A DNA stretch of 64,000 nt, from positions 1 to 64,000 of the forward strand of contig NZ_JAFCLU010000032.1 in the NCBI RefSeq assembly GCF_018130385.1, given 5' to 3'. Shown here one piece after another: positions 53,045 to 60,108 of this stretch; within the stretch, counting starts at the first letter, position 1, and every line of letters starts with the position of its first letter. Position numbers and translations under genes: made by a program. The DNA comes from Bradyrhizobium sp. AUGA SZCCT0283. Its GTDB lineage: Bacteria > Pseudomonadota > Alphaproteobacteria > Rhizobiales > Xanthobacteraceae. A model generated the notes under the pieces. That model had not been told where the DNA came from, made no database searches, and worked only from the letters and a program-made list of their open reading frames with translations.

Positions 53045-55588
53045 GTGATCAAAATCGCAAATGTCCTATCAGCATCAAGCATTCTGGTTTGTATGTTACT
53101 TGTGCCCAACGCGATGGCACAGCAGATCACGGGCACTCCAGGTTCGCCCGGTGCCACTACCACCATCGACGGAAAACAACTTCCGCCCCCCGAACCGAAT
53201 TTCGGCGGGGTGATCAAGGAAAAGGCCTCGGAGTCGACGGCGTGGTGGGCTCCGCGCGTCGTGCCGCCGAAGGGCGCACCCAATGTGCTGCTGATCATGA
53301 CCGACGATGCCGGCTTTGGTGCGCCGGGTACGTTTGGCGGGGTGGTCCCCACACCGGCGCTCGACCGTATCGCCGCGCAGGGGCTGCGCTACACCAATTT
53401 CCACTCCACCGCGCTCTGCTCGCCGACGCGGGCCGCCATCATCACGGGCCGCAACCATCACTCGGTGGGTACAGGCGTGGTGGGCGAACTGGCAACGGGG
53501 TTTCCCGGTTACGACACGATCATCCCAATCGACAAAGGCACCATCGGTACGATCCTGAAGGAGAATGGCTACGCAACCTCGTGGTTCGGCAAGAACCACA
53601 ACACGCCTTCATTCCAATCAAGCCAGGCCGGGCCGTTCAATCAGTGGCCCAATGGCATGGGCTTCGAGTATTTCTATGGCTTCGTCGGAGGTGACGCCAG
53701 CCAGTGGCAACCGAACCTGTTCCGCAATACGACGGCGATCTATCCGTTCCAGGACAATCCCGGCTGGAACCTGACGACCGCGATGGCGGACGATGCTATC
53801 CAGCACATGAAGCAATTGAAGGAGATCGCGCCCGAAAAGCCGTTCTTTGTGTACTACGTGCCCGGCGGCACCCACGCGCCGCATCATCCGACGCCGGAGT
53901 GGGTCAAGAAGATCGGCGATATGCATTTGTTCGATGAAGGCTGGAACAAGCTGCGTGAAACGATCTTCGCCAATCAGAAGCGGCTGGGCATCATGCCCGA
54001 CTACGCCAAGCTGACGCCGTGGCCGAAAGAACTGCCGCAGTGGGATTCCATCAGCGAGGTGGAGAAGAAACTCTTCATCAAGCAGGCCGATGTCTATGGC
54101 GCTTACCTCGCCTATACCGACCACGAGATCGGCCGGGTCATCCAGGCTGTCGAAGACCTCGGCCAGCTCGACAACACCTTGATCATCTATATCAGTGGCG
54201 ACAACGGCGCGAGCGCCGAAGGCATGCTGAAGGGTACGCCGAACGAGTTCACCACCTTCAATGGTGTGCCGGTACCGGTGAAGGCTCAGTACCTCTGGTA
54301 CCCATTCTGGGGATCGGACAAGACCTTCCCGCATTTTGCCGCGCCTTGGGCATGGGCGATGAGCACCCCGTTCAAATGGGTGAAGCAGGTGCCGTCACAT
54401 TTTGGCGGAACGGCTCAGGGCATGGCCATCTCCTGGCCCGGCCACATCAAGGACGTCGGCGGCATCCGCCGCCAGTTCCACCACGTCATCGATGTCGTCC
54501 CGACCATCCTCGAAGCGACCGGCATTTCGCAGCCGGAGATGGTCAACGGAATCAAGCAAAGTCCTATTGAAGGTGTGAGCATGGCTTACACGTGGGACAA
54601 GGCCAACGCGAACGAAGTGACCCGGCACACCTCGCAGTATTTCGAGATGCTGGGCAATCGCGCCATCTATCACGAGGGGTGGGTGGCGGCGACCACGCCG
54701 GTGACCTTGCCGTGGGAGCTGAGCAGCGCCCCGGCACCGGACGTCATCACCGGGTACAAGTGGGAGCTCTACAACGTCAAGGAAGACCCCACCCAGTACA
54801 ACGACCTCGCCACCCAGATGCCGGAGAAGGTCAAGGAGTTGCAGGCCATCTTCGATTCCGAGGCGAAGAAGTACAATGTGTTGCCGCTCGATAACACGAC
54901 GCTCCCGCGCTGGAATGCGCCGCGCCCGAGCCTCACGGCCGGACGCACGATCTTCACCTATTCGGGCGAACTTAGCGGCGTGCCGGCCAGCGCTGCGCCG
55001 AGCATCCTGAACAAGTCCTACACCATCACCGCCGAGGTCGAGATTCCAAAGGGCGGCGCAGAAGGCATGATCGTCACGGAAGGTGGGCGCTTCGGCGGCT
55101 ACGGGCTGTTCCTGAGCAAGGGTGTGGCGGGCATTCGTTCTGGCAAGCCCGTGTTCCTCTACAACCTGCTCAACCTCAAGCGCACGATCTGGTCCGGGCC
55201 GGAGCTCAGCGCCGGCAAGCACACCATCGTCTTTGACTTCAAGTCGGATGGTCCGGGCTTGGGCAAGGGAGGCACAGGTGTTCTCGTTGTGGACGGCAAG
55301 GAAGTGGATAAGAAGTCCATCGAACACGGCACACCGGTCACATTCCCTGAGGACGAGACCTTCGACGTCGGCATGGACACCCGCTCAGGCGTCGCGATGA
55401 TCGAATATCGCTACGATCCTCCGTTCAAGTTCACCGGCAAGATCAACAAGCTGACGTTCAAGCTCGAACCGGAGCTCAAGGACCCGATGCAAGCCAAGGC
55501 AGAACTCGGAGCTACGCCAGCGCCGGAGCCAGATCCTATTGAAGAGCCGAAGGCCAAAAAAACAGGCACGAACGCCGGGAAACGATGA
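53045..55588 (+). CDS. Arylsulfatase, exported (copy 2)
   Basis: This is a second type I sulfatase of the same architecture, with 847 residues from GTG 53045 (GGAGAG upstream). Signal peptide 'VLSASSILVCMLLVPNAMA'. Asp87/Asp88 are in LLIMTDDAGFG, the formylglycine cysteine Cys125 in CSPTRAAIITGR, and 'GYATSWFGKNHNTPSF', 'IYISGDNGASAEGML' and the C-terminal sandwich 'EGGRFGGYGLFLSKG' match copy 1 closely. The tail adds a Lys/Pro-rich 30 residues. The two copies are diverged throughout, so this is not a recent duplication; different esters may be cleaved. Its stop overlaps the next gene (ATGA). Confidence 0.95.
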   Translation: MIKIANVLSASSILVCMLLVPNAMAQQITGTPGSPGATTTIDGKQLPPPEPNFGGVIKEKASESTAWWAPRVVPPKGAPNVLLIMTDDAGFGAPGTFGGVVPTPALDRIAAQGLRYTNFHSTALCSPTRAAIITGRNHHSVGTGVVGELATGFPGYDTIIPIDKGTIGTILKENGYATSWFGKNHNTPSFQSSQAGPFNQWPNGMGFEYFYGFVGGDASQWQPNLFRNTTAIYPFQDNPGWNLTTAMADDAIQHMKQLKEIAPEKPFFVYYVPGGTHAPHHPTPEWVKKIGDMHLFDEGWNKLRETIFANQKRLGIMPDYAKLTPWPKELPQWDSISEVEKKLFIKQADVYGAYLAYTDHEIGRVIQAVEDLGQLDNTLIIYISGDNGASAEGMLKGTPNEFTTFNGVPVPVKAQYLWYPFWGSDKTFPHFAAPWAWAMSTPFKWVKQVPSHFGGTAQGMAISWPGHIKDVGGIRRQFHHVIDVVPTILEATGISQPEMVNGIKQSPIEGVSMAYTWDKANANEVTRHTSQYFEMLGNRAIYHEGWVAATTPVTLPWELSSAPAPDVITGYKWELYNVKEDPTQYNDLATQMPEKVKELQAIFDSEAKKYNVLPLDNTTLPRWNAPRPSLTAGRTIFTYSGELSGVPASAAPSILNKSYTITAEVEIPKGGAEGMIVTEGGRFGGYGLFLSKGVAGIRSGKPVFLYNLLNLKRTIWSGPELSAGKHTIVFDFKSDGPGLGKGGTGVLVVDGKEVDKKSIEHGTPVTFPEDETFDVGMDTRSGVAMIEYRYDPPFKFTGKINKLTFKLEPELKDPMQAKAELGATPAPEPDPIEEPKAKKTGTNAGKR

Positions 55589-55938
55589 AAAGCGCGCTGG
55601 CATTCGCGGCCGTAGGCGAGGCGATCACAGGATTGGCGTTGCTGATCGCTCCCTCGCTGGTCGGTCAGTTGTTGCTTGGTGAGCAACTTGCGGGCGTCGC
55701 CTTACCGGTTGCACGCGTAAGCGGGATCGCTTTGATTGCTTTGGGGATCGCCTGCTGGCCAGGTCCTCCACTCCTTGGCATGTTGACCTACAGCGCCCTG
55801 GTAACGCTGTTTCTTGCCTACCTCGGTTTTGCAGGTGGTTTGTCCGGCGTCCTTCTGTGGCCAGCGGTCATCCTTCACGCGATCCTGACCGTGCTGTTGA
55901 CTCGTGACGCCGTGCGAATGCAGTACGAACTGCGCTAG
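55585..55938 (+). CDS. Small four-helix membrane protein coupled to arylsulfatase
   Basis: The protein is 117 residues. Hydrophobic segments are 'ALAFAAVGEAITGLALLIAPSLVGQLLL', 'ISGIALIALGIACW', 'LLGMLTYSALVTLFLAYLGFAG' and 'GVLLWPAVILHAILTVLLTRDAV'. The ATG overlaps the sulfatase stop in ATGA, so translation is coupled. Similar small membrane proteins occur next to sulfatases, and one possibility is a role in export or handling of sulfate or the aglycone. No named family is certain. Confidence 0.72.
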   Translation: MKSALAFAAVGEAITGLALLIAPSLVGQLLLGEQLAGVALPVARVSGIALIALGIACWPGPPLLGMLTYSALVTLFLAYLGFAGGLSGVLLWPAVILHAILTVLLTRDAVRMQYELR

Positions 55939-56539
55939 TGAGCTGATCATCATGCGCCGCACAAAGCGGGCATGCGACCAATCACATAAGAGTTCGTGGT
56001 GTTGTTCTGGGTGGCGCGCCTTTCCGAACAGGATCGTTCGAGGGCGATTGCTCGCTGGTTCAGTTTCGCTCGCAAGCGCCCACTGGCGCTACCGGCCTCA
56101 GGCGGCAAGTCATCTCATCGCTAACTGCATCCAACGTCAGGTCACCGCTGCGACACGCGCCGGCGACATTTCCTAGTCTTGGGACCCTCGTACACGCCAG
56201 AGAGTTCGTGTGCCGGCATGTGACCGCGCCGCATCGGTCGTAAGTCGCCTTCCGCGCGCGCGGGCTACGCGGCAGGAGCGAGCCGATCCGTCAAGCCCAC
56301 GCGCTTCGAGCGCGCCCTATGGGCCTCGCGGTTTGACAGATCGTCTCGTACGGCACAGGTCCGGCACGCACCGAAGGCATGTGGAAGTTCGCCACCCCCC
56401 GCTCTCCATCAAACAACTATGCTGATCAAGTCTATCGAAAAACTGATCGGTCAGCTTGCGGCTTCATCGAAAGCAACGGCGTAGGAAAGCGCAGACTTGG
56501 CGTATTAGTGAGACGCGACACTTGTGGCATAGTGTGTTC
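55939..56539. other. Region without a supported gene near the right end of the island
   Basis: About 600 bases follow the membrane protein gene. Open frames are short, Arg/Ser-rich and lack start signals. The segment carries no visible repeats and may be decayed sequence. The promoter of the HTH genes must lie at its right end. Confidence 0.4.
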
Positions 56540-56860
56540 ATGCCTGCTCGCGATCATTCCCACGGCCAACAGCGCACGATCCAAGATACGGGGAGCCAGA
56601 ATCTCCCAAGCGGCATCGATGCAAGTCACACCGATCCACGCGCGTTCGGTCTGACGAAGGTCGCCTACGGGGTCGGCGAAACGATCGAGTTGCTCAGCAT
56701 CGGGCGAACGTCGCTCTATGCGGCCGTGAAGCGCGGCGAACTGACGCCGATCAAATTCGGCAAGAAGACCTTGTTCTACGCGATGGATCTCGCGGCATTC
56801 CTGACAAGGCTGAAGAGCGCAGCATTGCACGCCGCATCGGGCCGGCGGCCGAAGGTTTGA
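56540..56860 (+). CDS. Excisionase-like helix-turn-helix protein
   Basis: The protein has 106 residues from ATG 56540 (MPARDHSHGQQRTIQD). The HTH part is 'AFGLTKVAYGVGETIELLSIGRTSLYAAVKRGELTPIKFGKKTLFYAMDLAAFLTRLK', the winged form of MerR/excisionase (HTH_17) proteins that read 'IGRTSLYAAVKRGEL..IKFGK.T.F...DL..FL'. Such proteins often set the direction of integrase action in tRNA-integrated elements. It is followed after 12 bases by the replication-initiator-like gene. An upstream start at 56456 is open but adds an unlikely Arg-rich leader. Confidence 0.8.
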   Translation: MPARDHSHGQQRTIQDTGSQNLPSGIDASHTDPRAFGLTKVAYGVGETIELLSIGRTSLYAAVKRGELTPIKFGKKTLFYAMDLAAFLTRLKSAALHAASGRRPKV

Positions 56861-56872
56861 ACGGCGCTGGCG

Positions 56873-57658
56873 GTGACCATTGTCCGTCGCGAGCACAGGG
56901 CGCATTTCACCATCGTGCCGAATGCGTTGTTCACCGACACGCGGCTCTCAGTCGAGGCCAAGGGCGTGCTCGGCTATCTTCTGTCGCGTCCGCACATGTG
57001 GCGCGTTCGACTCGAATACGTCGGGCGCACGCTCAAAGTCGGTCGCAAGAAGCTGCAACGCATCTTCCGCGAGCTGATCAGCGCCGGCTACGTCACCCGG
57101 GAACCGCAGCGCTTCGTGGCGGGACATCGCTTCGGTGATCTCGATTACGTCGTTCGGGACGTGCCGTTGGCATCGGCGTGCCCTGTGGAAAATTCAACCG
57201 TTCCGCGGGATCGAAAGGGACCTACGGCTCCGCGGTCCCAAAAGGGACCTGCGTATAAAGACTCACCGCAGGTCCAAAACGGACCCGCTTATAAAGAAAC
57301 ATATAAAAAAGGAGAGATCGAACGACATGGACTATCGCGGGTGGAGAGACGGAGTGGCCTACCAGGTGAGCGAGATCGAAGGTCAACGGTCGACGATGAC
57401 GACGCCCGCCTGGATGTTGGTATCGTCGATCTGTTCGCCGATGCCGCCGAGGGATGGGAGTTTCTGACGGGGCGCAGCTGCGCAAGCGCCAACGCCGGGG
57501 CAAAATCGACCATACGGTCCTCACTGACCTATGGAATCGATATGGCCACTTGTTGCGCGGCCGCTAGAAGGTCACACTCGCGAACCGTGGTAACGCAGGC
57601 CGGCCGATTTGAGGGGGAGTTTGTGGGTGTGATGATTGGTGCCGACCTACCGCTTTGA
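56873..57658 (+). CDS. Replication-initiator-like HTH protein, probably frameshifted
   Basis: The frame has 261 codons from GTG 56873. The N-terminal 'HFTIVPNALFTDTRLSVEAKGVLGYLLSRPHMWRVRLEYVGRTLKVGRKKLQRIFRELISAGYVTRE' is a winged HTH of the DnaD/RepA-like type found in phages and integrative elements. A low-complexity linker with repeated GPAYK follows (residues 120-145). After about residue 200 the frame loses character; shifting at 57470 into another frame gives AQLRKRQRRGKIDHTVLTDL, then WNRYGHLLRGR and a stop at 57567. So a single-base indel may have separated the true C-terminus. Confidence 0.6.
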   Translation: MTIVRREHRAHFTIVPNALFTDTRLSVEAKGVLGYLLSRPHMWRVRLEYVGRTLKVGRKKLQRIFRELISAGYVTREPQRFVAGHRFGDLDYVVRDVPLASACPVENSTVPRDRKGPTAPRSQKGPAYKDSPQVQNGPAYKETYKKGEIERHGLSRVERRSGLPGERDRRSTVDDDDARLDVGIVDLFADAAEGWEFLTGRSCASANAGAKSTIRSSLTYGIDMATCCAAARRSHSRTVVTQAGRFEGEFVGVMIGADLPL

Positions 57659-57683
57659 AATTCAACTAGAAAACAGATTTGCG

Positions 57684-57703
57684 GAATCCCTCCCTCTCCG
57701 CCA
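57684..57703. repeat. attR: right copy of the 20-base tRNA-Ser end
   Basis: GAATCCCTCCCTCTCCGCCA is identical to the tRNA-Ser 3' end at 31927-31946. The base before it differs (G instead of C), so the repeat is exactly 20 bases. Chromosomal sequence resumes after it. Confidence 0.9.
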
Positions 57704-57712
57704 CTACAGAAC

Positions 57713-57890
57713 AGAACTGCGAACGCCGGCGATGCGCTCCTTCACGCCGGGTAGTCTAGCCAGATCGGCGACGCCGGACTCGATGGCGTCATAGAGTCGT
57801 TTTTAGCCACAGGCAGGTCTCGGCAGCGCGCTTGTTCAATTCAGCGGCGGCATCGCGCGAACTGGGGAAAAGCGGAACGGCCCAATCTCA
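57713..57890 (-). pseudogene. Serine recombinase C-terminal remnant, frameshifted
   Basis: On the minus strand one frame reads DAAAELNKRAAETCLWLK and the next reads KRLYDAIESGVADLARLPG then VKERIAGVRS. Joined, they match the coiled-coil end of large serine recombinases (elements like 'RLKRLYDAIESGVADL...LKERIAGL'). A frameshift at about 57807 and the absence of any resolvase catalytic domain make it a remnant. It lies just outside attR, so it predates or is independent of the island. Confidence 0.65.
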
Positions 57891-57919
57891 GCCGCGAGGA
57901 CGCCGTAAGCCATTGCTCG

Positions 57920-58276
57920 TCACGCCGTCGGCTTGGTCCTTGGCGAGACTGCTAGTCCCAGGAACACGAGCACCGCCTGATTGAGCCGCACGATATCTTC
58001 GTCGTCCAACCTGCCGACGCGCGCGCCAACCTTGGTCTTTGGCACGGTGGTAATCCTGTCCACCATCAAACGGCACGCTGCGCGCAGGCCGTTGCGCTCG
58101 TTCGGTTCCACCGGCAGGCGGAATAGCGGTGCGTCGGTTTCATCCGTCGTGAATGCGCAGATGGTAATCGAATCGGTCTCGTCGAAGCTATCGTCCTGAA
58201 CGATGACGACGGGAAGGCGTGGCTTGCCGGCGTAGTCCTTGCCGCCAGCGACGGTCCAGATGTCGCCTCGCCTCAT
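57920..58276 (-). CDS. MazF/PemK-type toxin
   Basis: The protein is 118 residues of the CcdB/MazF fold. It begins 'MRRGDIWTVAGGKDYAGKPRLPVVIVQDDSFDETDSITICAFTTD', the typical strand order, and has 'VDRITTVPKTKVGARVGRLDDEDIVRLNQAVLVFLGL' at the end. MazF-type enzymes cut RNA. Its ATG overlaps the antitoxin stop by four bases, the usual arrangement for tight ratio control. Confidence 0.9.
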   Translation of the reverse strand: MRRGDIWTVAGGKDYAGKPRLPVVIVQDDSFDETDSITICAFTTDETDAPLFRLPVEPNERNGLRAACRLMVDRITTVPKTKVGARVGRLDDEDIVRLNQAVLVFLGLAVSPRTKPTA

Positions 58277-58497
58277 TCATCGCCCCGGTCCGAGACCGCA
58301 TCGATGAATGCCTGATCCTCCCGTGCATGCGCACTGGCGGCGATGGCGGCCGACTGGCGGTGCGCTTCAGAACGGAAGGCGGGGGAGCGCACGTCGGGTA
58401 CCCAAATTTGGATTGGGCGCAGACCCTGCTTGCGTAGCCGCTCGCGATGTTCCCGCACCTTTACGCGCGAGGGCTTGGGCTTGGATGCCGAGGCCAC
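58273..58497 (-). CDS. DUF3018 antitoxin (MazE partner)
   Basis: The protein has 74 residues: 'MASASKPKPSRVKVREHRERLRKQG' then 'LRPIQIWVPDVRSPAFRSEAHRQSAAIAASAHAREDQAFIDAVSDR'. The 'V..HR.RLR..GLRPIQIWVPD.R...F..EA.RQ' pattern marks DUF3018 antitoxins that accompany MazF-type toxins. The basic N-terminus probably binds the promoter DNA. It is first in the two-gene operon. Confidence 0.9.
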   Translation of the reverse strand: MASASKPKPSRVKVREHRERLRKQGLRPIQIWVPDVRSPAFRSEAHRQSAAIAASAHAREDQAFIDAVSDRGDE

Positions 58498-59058
58498 GAC
58501 AGAGAACTCCAGAGAAGTTACATGTAACCTATCATCGGCGTCCGGTTTTGACCAGCCCTTCCGTCGCTTCCGCAGCGGGGCAGCTTCGCCCTCCTCCCGG
58601 CCCTTCCTGCCTCAGCGGGCGCTGATGGCATTTTACCCGTTTGACACCATTCCCTTCCTGACGGGCAGGCGGTTTCGGGAGTGCCTTAAGAGTTAATTCA
58701 TTTCAATCACATGCACGCGCCGTACGGCCAGGCGTTGCCGTCGAAGCATTCAGCAATGGATCACGCCGGTCGTCAGCTCTAGCTGCCGGCCTGTCAATTG
58801 ACCCGAACGAACCCGGCGTTACCGGCCCTTGTCATTGGCGTTACGGTTAAAGACCGCGGGTGTGCCGACTACCGCCTGATCATAGGGCTATGACGCAGAC
58901 ATGGTGCTCATCATCGTCGTTCCCGCCACTCATATCCGACAGCGCAAATCAGGAAGAGCGCAAAGGGAACGATGGCCCGCGCCCATTTTGAAGCTAGTTG
59001 ACTAGAATCAAAGTCCAGGTCTCGGCGCCAGCTATGAATGGGGGCCTTGGAGGTCCCC
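58498..59058. other. Region without a supported gene right of the toxin-antitoxin pair
   Basis: About 560 bases carry the antitoxin promoter at the left (TTACATGTAAC, 58517-58527, a perfect palindrome that may be its operator) and no supported gene. The composition is mixed and suggests old accessory sequence. Confidence 0.45.
58517..58527. promoter_or_regulatory. Palindrome upstream of the antitoxin gene, candidate operator
   Basis: GTTACATGTAAC is a perfect 12-base palindrome (about 58516-58527) located 20 bases before the antitoxin start on the minus strand. Antitoxins of this type commonly bind such sites to repress their own operon. Confidence 0.5.
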
Positions 59059-59265
59059 ATGCGCTTCTTTTTTAACGTTCAGGACAGGCTCAAGATTCAG
59101 GACGAAGTCGGCCGGGAATTTTCAGTCGCTTCGGAAGCCGTCGTCTTTGCAAAACATCTTGCCGCGGACATACGTTGCCTCGAAACCGCCGTCAGGCCCA
59201 CGCTCGCAATCGAGGTGGTCGCCGAAACCGCTGAACGCATTCATCGAGAGCGGGTTTTTGCCTGA
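59059..59265 (+). CDS. DUF6894-type small protein
   Basis: The protein has 68 residues from ATG 59059, with TTGGAGGTCCCC upstream. It reads 'MRFFFNVQDRLKIQDEVGREFS' then 'VASEAVVFAKHLAADIRCLE', close to small proteins common in Bradyrhizobium that start M-RY/FFF-V and have D.EG.E/F..L..A...A...A. Function unknown. Single gene. Confidence 0.7.
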   Translation: MRFFFNVQDRLKIQDEVGREFSVASEAVVFAKHLAADIRCLETAVRPTLAIEVVAETAERIHRERVFA

Positions 59266-59305
59266 GTAGATCGGCGCCGGACTCGATGGCGTTATCGGGT
59301 CGCGG
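59266..59305 (-). pseudogene. Second short recombinase-like fragment
   Basis: The segment AGATCGGCGCCGGACTCGAT at 59269 repeats almost exactly the wording at 57763 in the serine-recombinase remnant, with a three-base deletion and a few changes. On the minus strand it reads NAIESGADL. It is probably a leftover of the same kind of gene. Confidence 0.4.
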
Positions 59306-59388
59306 CCTGAGTGCTGCGAACCGGCCCCATCCTACTTTGCATGGGGTTGTTTTCGATATTTTGTATCTGGCCCGGAAAATCGCGGCCT

Positions 59389-60108
59389 CTAACTTGCCGC
59401 CTCACAAACCAGCTCGCCCCCGCTCCGTTCGGTGATTTCGGCGATCTTGCCGTCGACGATGTGGATGCGGCGGTCGGCGCGGGCGGCCAGCGCTGGATCG
59501 TGGGTCACCACGACCACGGTCTGGCCCTTGTCCGCGATGTCGCGGAGGATCGAAAACACCTGTTCGGTCGATGCCGTATCGAGGGCGCCCGTCGGCTCGT
59601 CGGCCACGATGATCTCGGGGCGGTTGGCAAGCGCGCGCGCGATGGCGACGCGCTGGCGCTGGCCGCCGGAGAGCTGGTTGGGGCGCTTGTTGGCGTGCTC
59701 ACTAAGTCCAAGCGAGCCCAGCAGTGCAAGGCCGCGCTCGCGCATCTCAGCTTCAGGCATAATGCCCGCGGCCCGCATCGGCAGCAGCACATTGTCGAGC
59801 GAGGTGAACTCCGGCAGCAGGAAGTGGAACTGGAACACGAAACCGCATTTGGTCAGGCGGACATCGGCCCGTTCCGTTTCCGACAATTTCGAGGTCGGCT
59901 GGCCGCAGATCATGACCTCGCCTTCGCTGGGCGCATCGAGCAGGCCCAGGAGATAGAGCAGCGACGATTTGCCGGATCCCGACGGCCCGGTAATGGCGAC
60001 GAACTCGCCCTTGTTCACCGCAAGATCGATCCCGTTGACGAGGGTGTGCGAAATAGCGCCCTCGATGCGGCGAACCAGTTCCACCGCCTGCAAAGCAACC
60101 TCGGTCAT
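59389..60108 (-). CDS. ABC transporter ATPase (MacB/LolD type)
   Basis: The protein is 239 residues. Walker A 'GPSGSGKSSLL' (about residue 41), Q-loop 'FVFQFHFLLPEFTSLDNV', signature 'LSGGQRQRVAIARAL', Walker B 'IIVADEPTGALD' and the His switch 'VVVVTHDP' are all intact. The order and length match the MacB/LolD subfamily that drives mechanotransmission rather than membrane transport. It overlaps the permease by four bases. Substrates of similar systems include lipoproteins, macrolides and toxins. Confidence 0.94.
   Translation of the reverse strand: MTEVALQAVELVRRIEGAISHTLVNGIDLAVNKGEFVAITGPSGSGKSSLLYLLGLLDAPSEGEVMICGQPTSKLSETERADVRLTKCGFVFQFHFLLPEFTSLDNVLLPMRAAGIMPEAEMRERGLALLGSLGLSEHANKRPNQLSGGQRQRVAIARALANRPEIIVADEPTGALDTASTEQVFSILRDIADKGQTVVVVTHDPALAARADRRIHIVDGKIAEITERSGGELVCEAAS

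Larger units (their letters stand above)
31947..57703. mobile_element. Genomic island integrated in tRNA-Ser, about 25.8 kb
   Basis: The element is bounded by the 20-base repeat at 31927-31946 and 57684-57703. A P4-type integrase lies 180 bases inside the left end, a relaxase follows, and two HTH proteins of mobile-element type sit near the right end. No mating-pair formation, coupling protein or partition gene is visible, so it looks like an integrative mobilizable element or the decayed remnant of a conjugative one. The cargo comprises two arylsulfatases, a multihaem cytochrome, a DUF1254 protein, outer-membrane proteins, a large sensor cyclase and small exported proteins. Several genes are broken. 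Confidence 0.88.
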
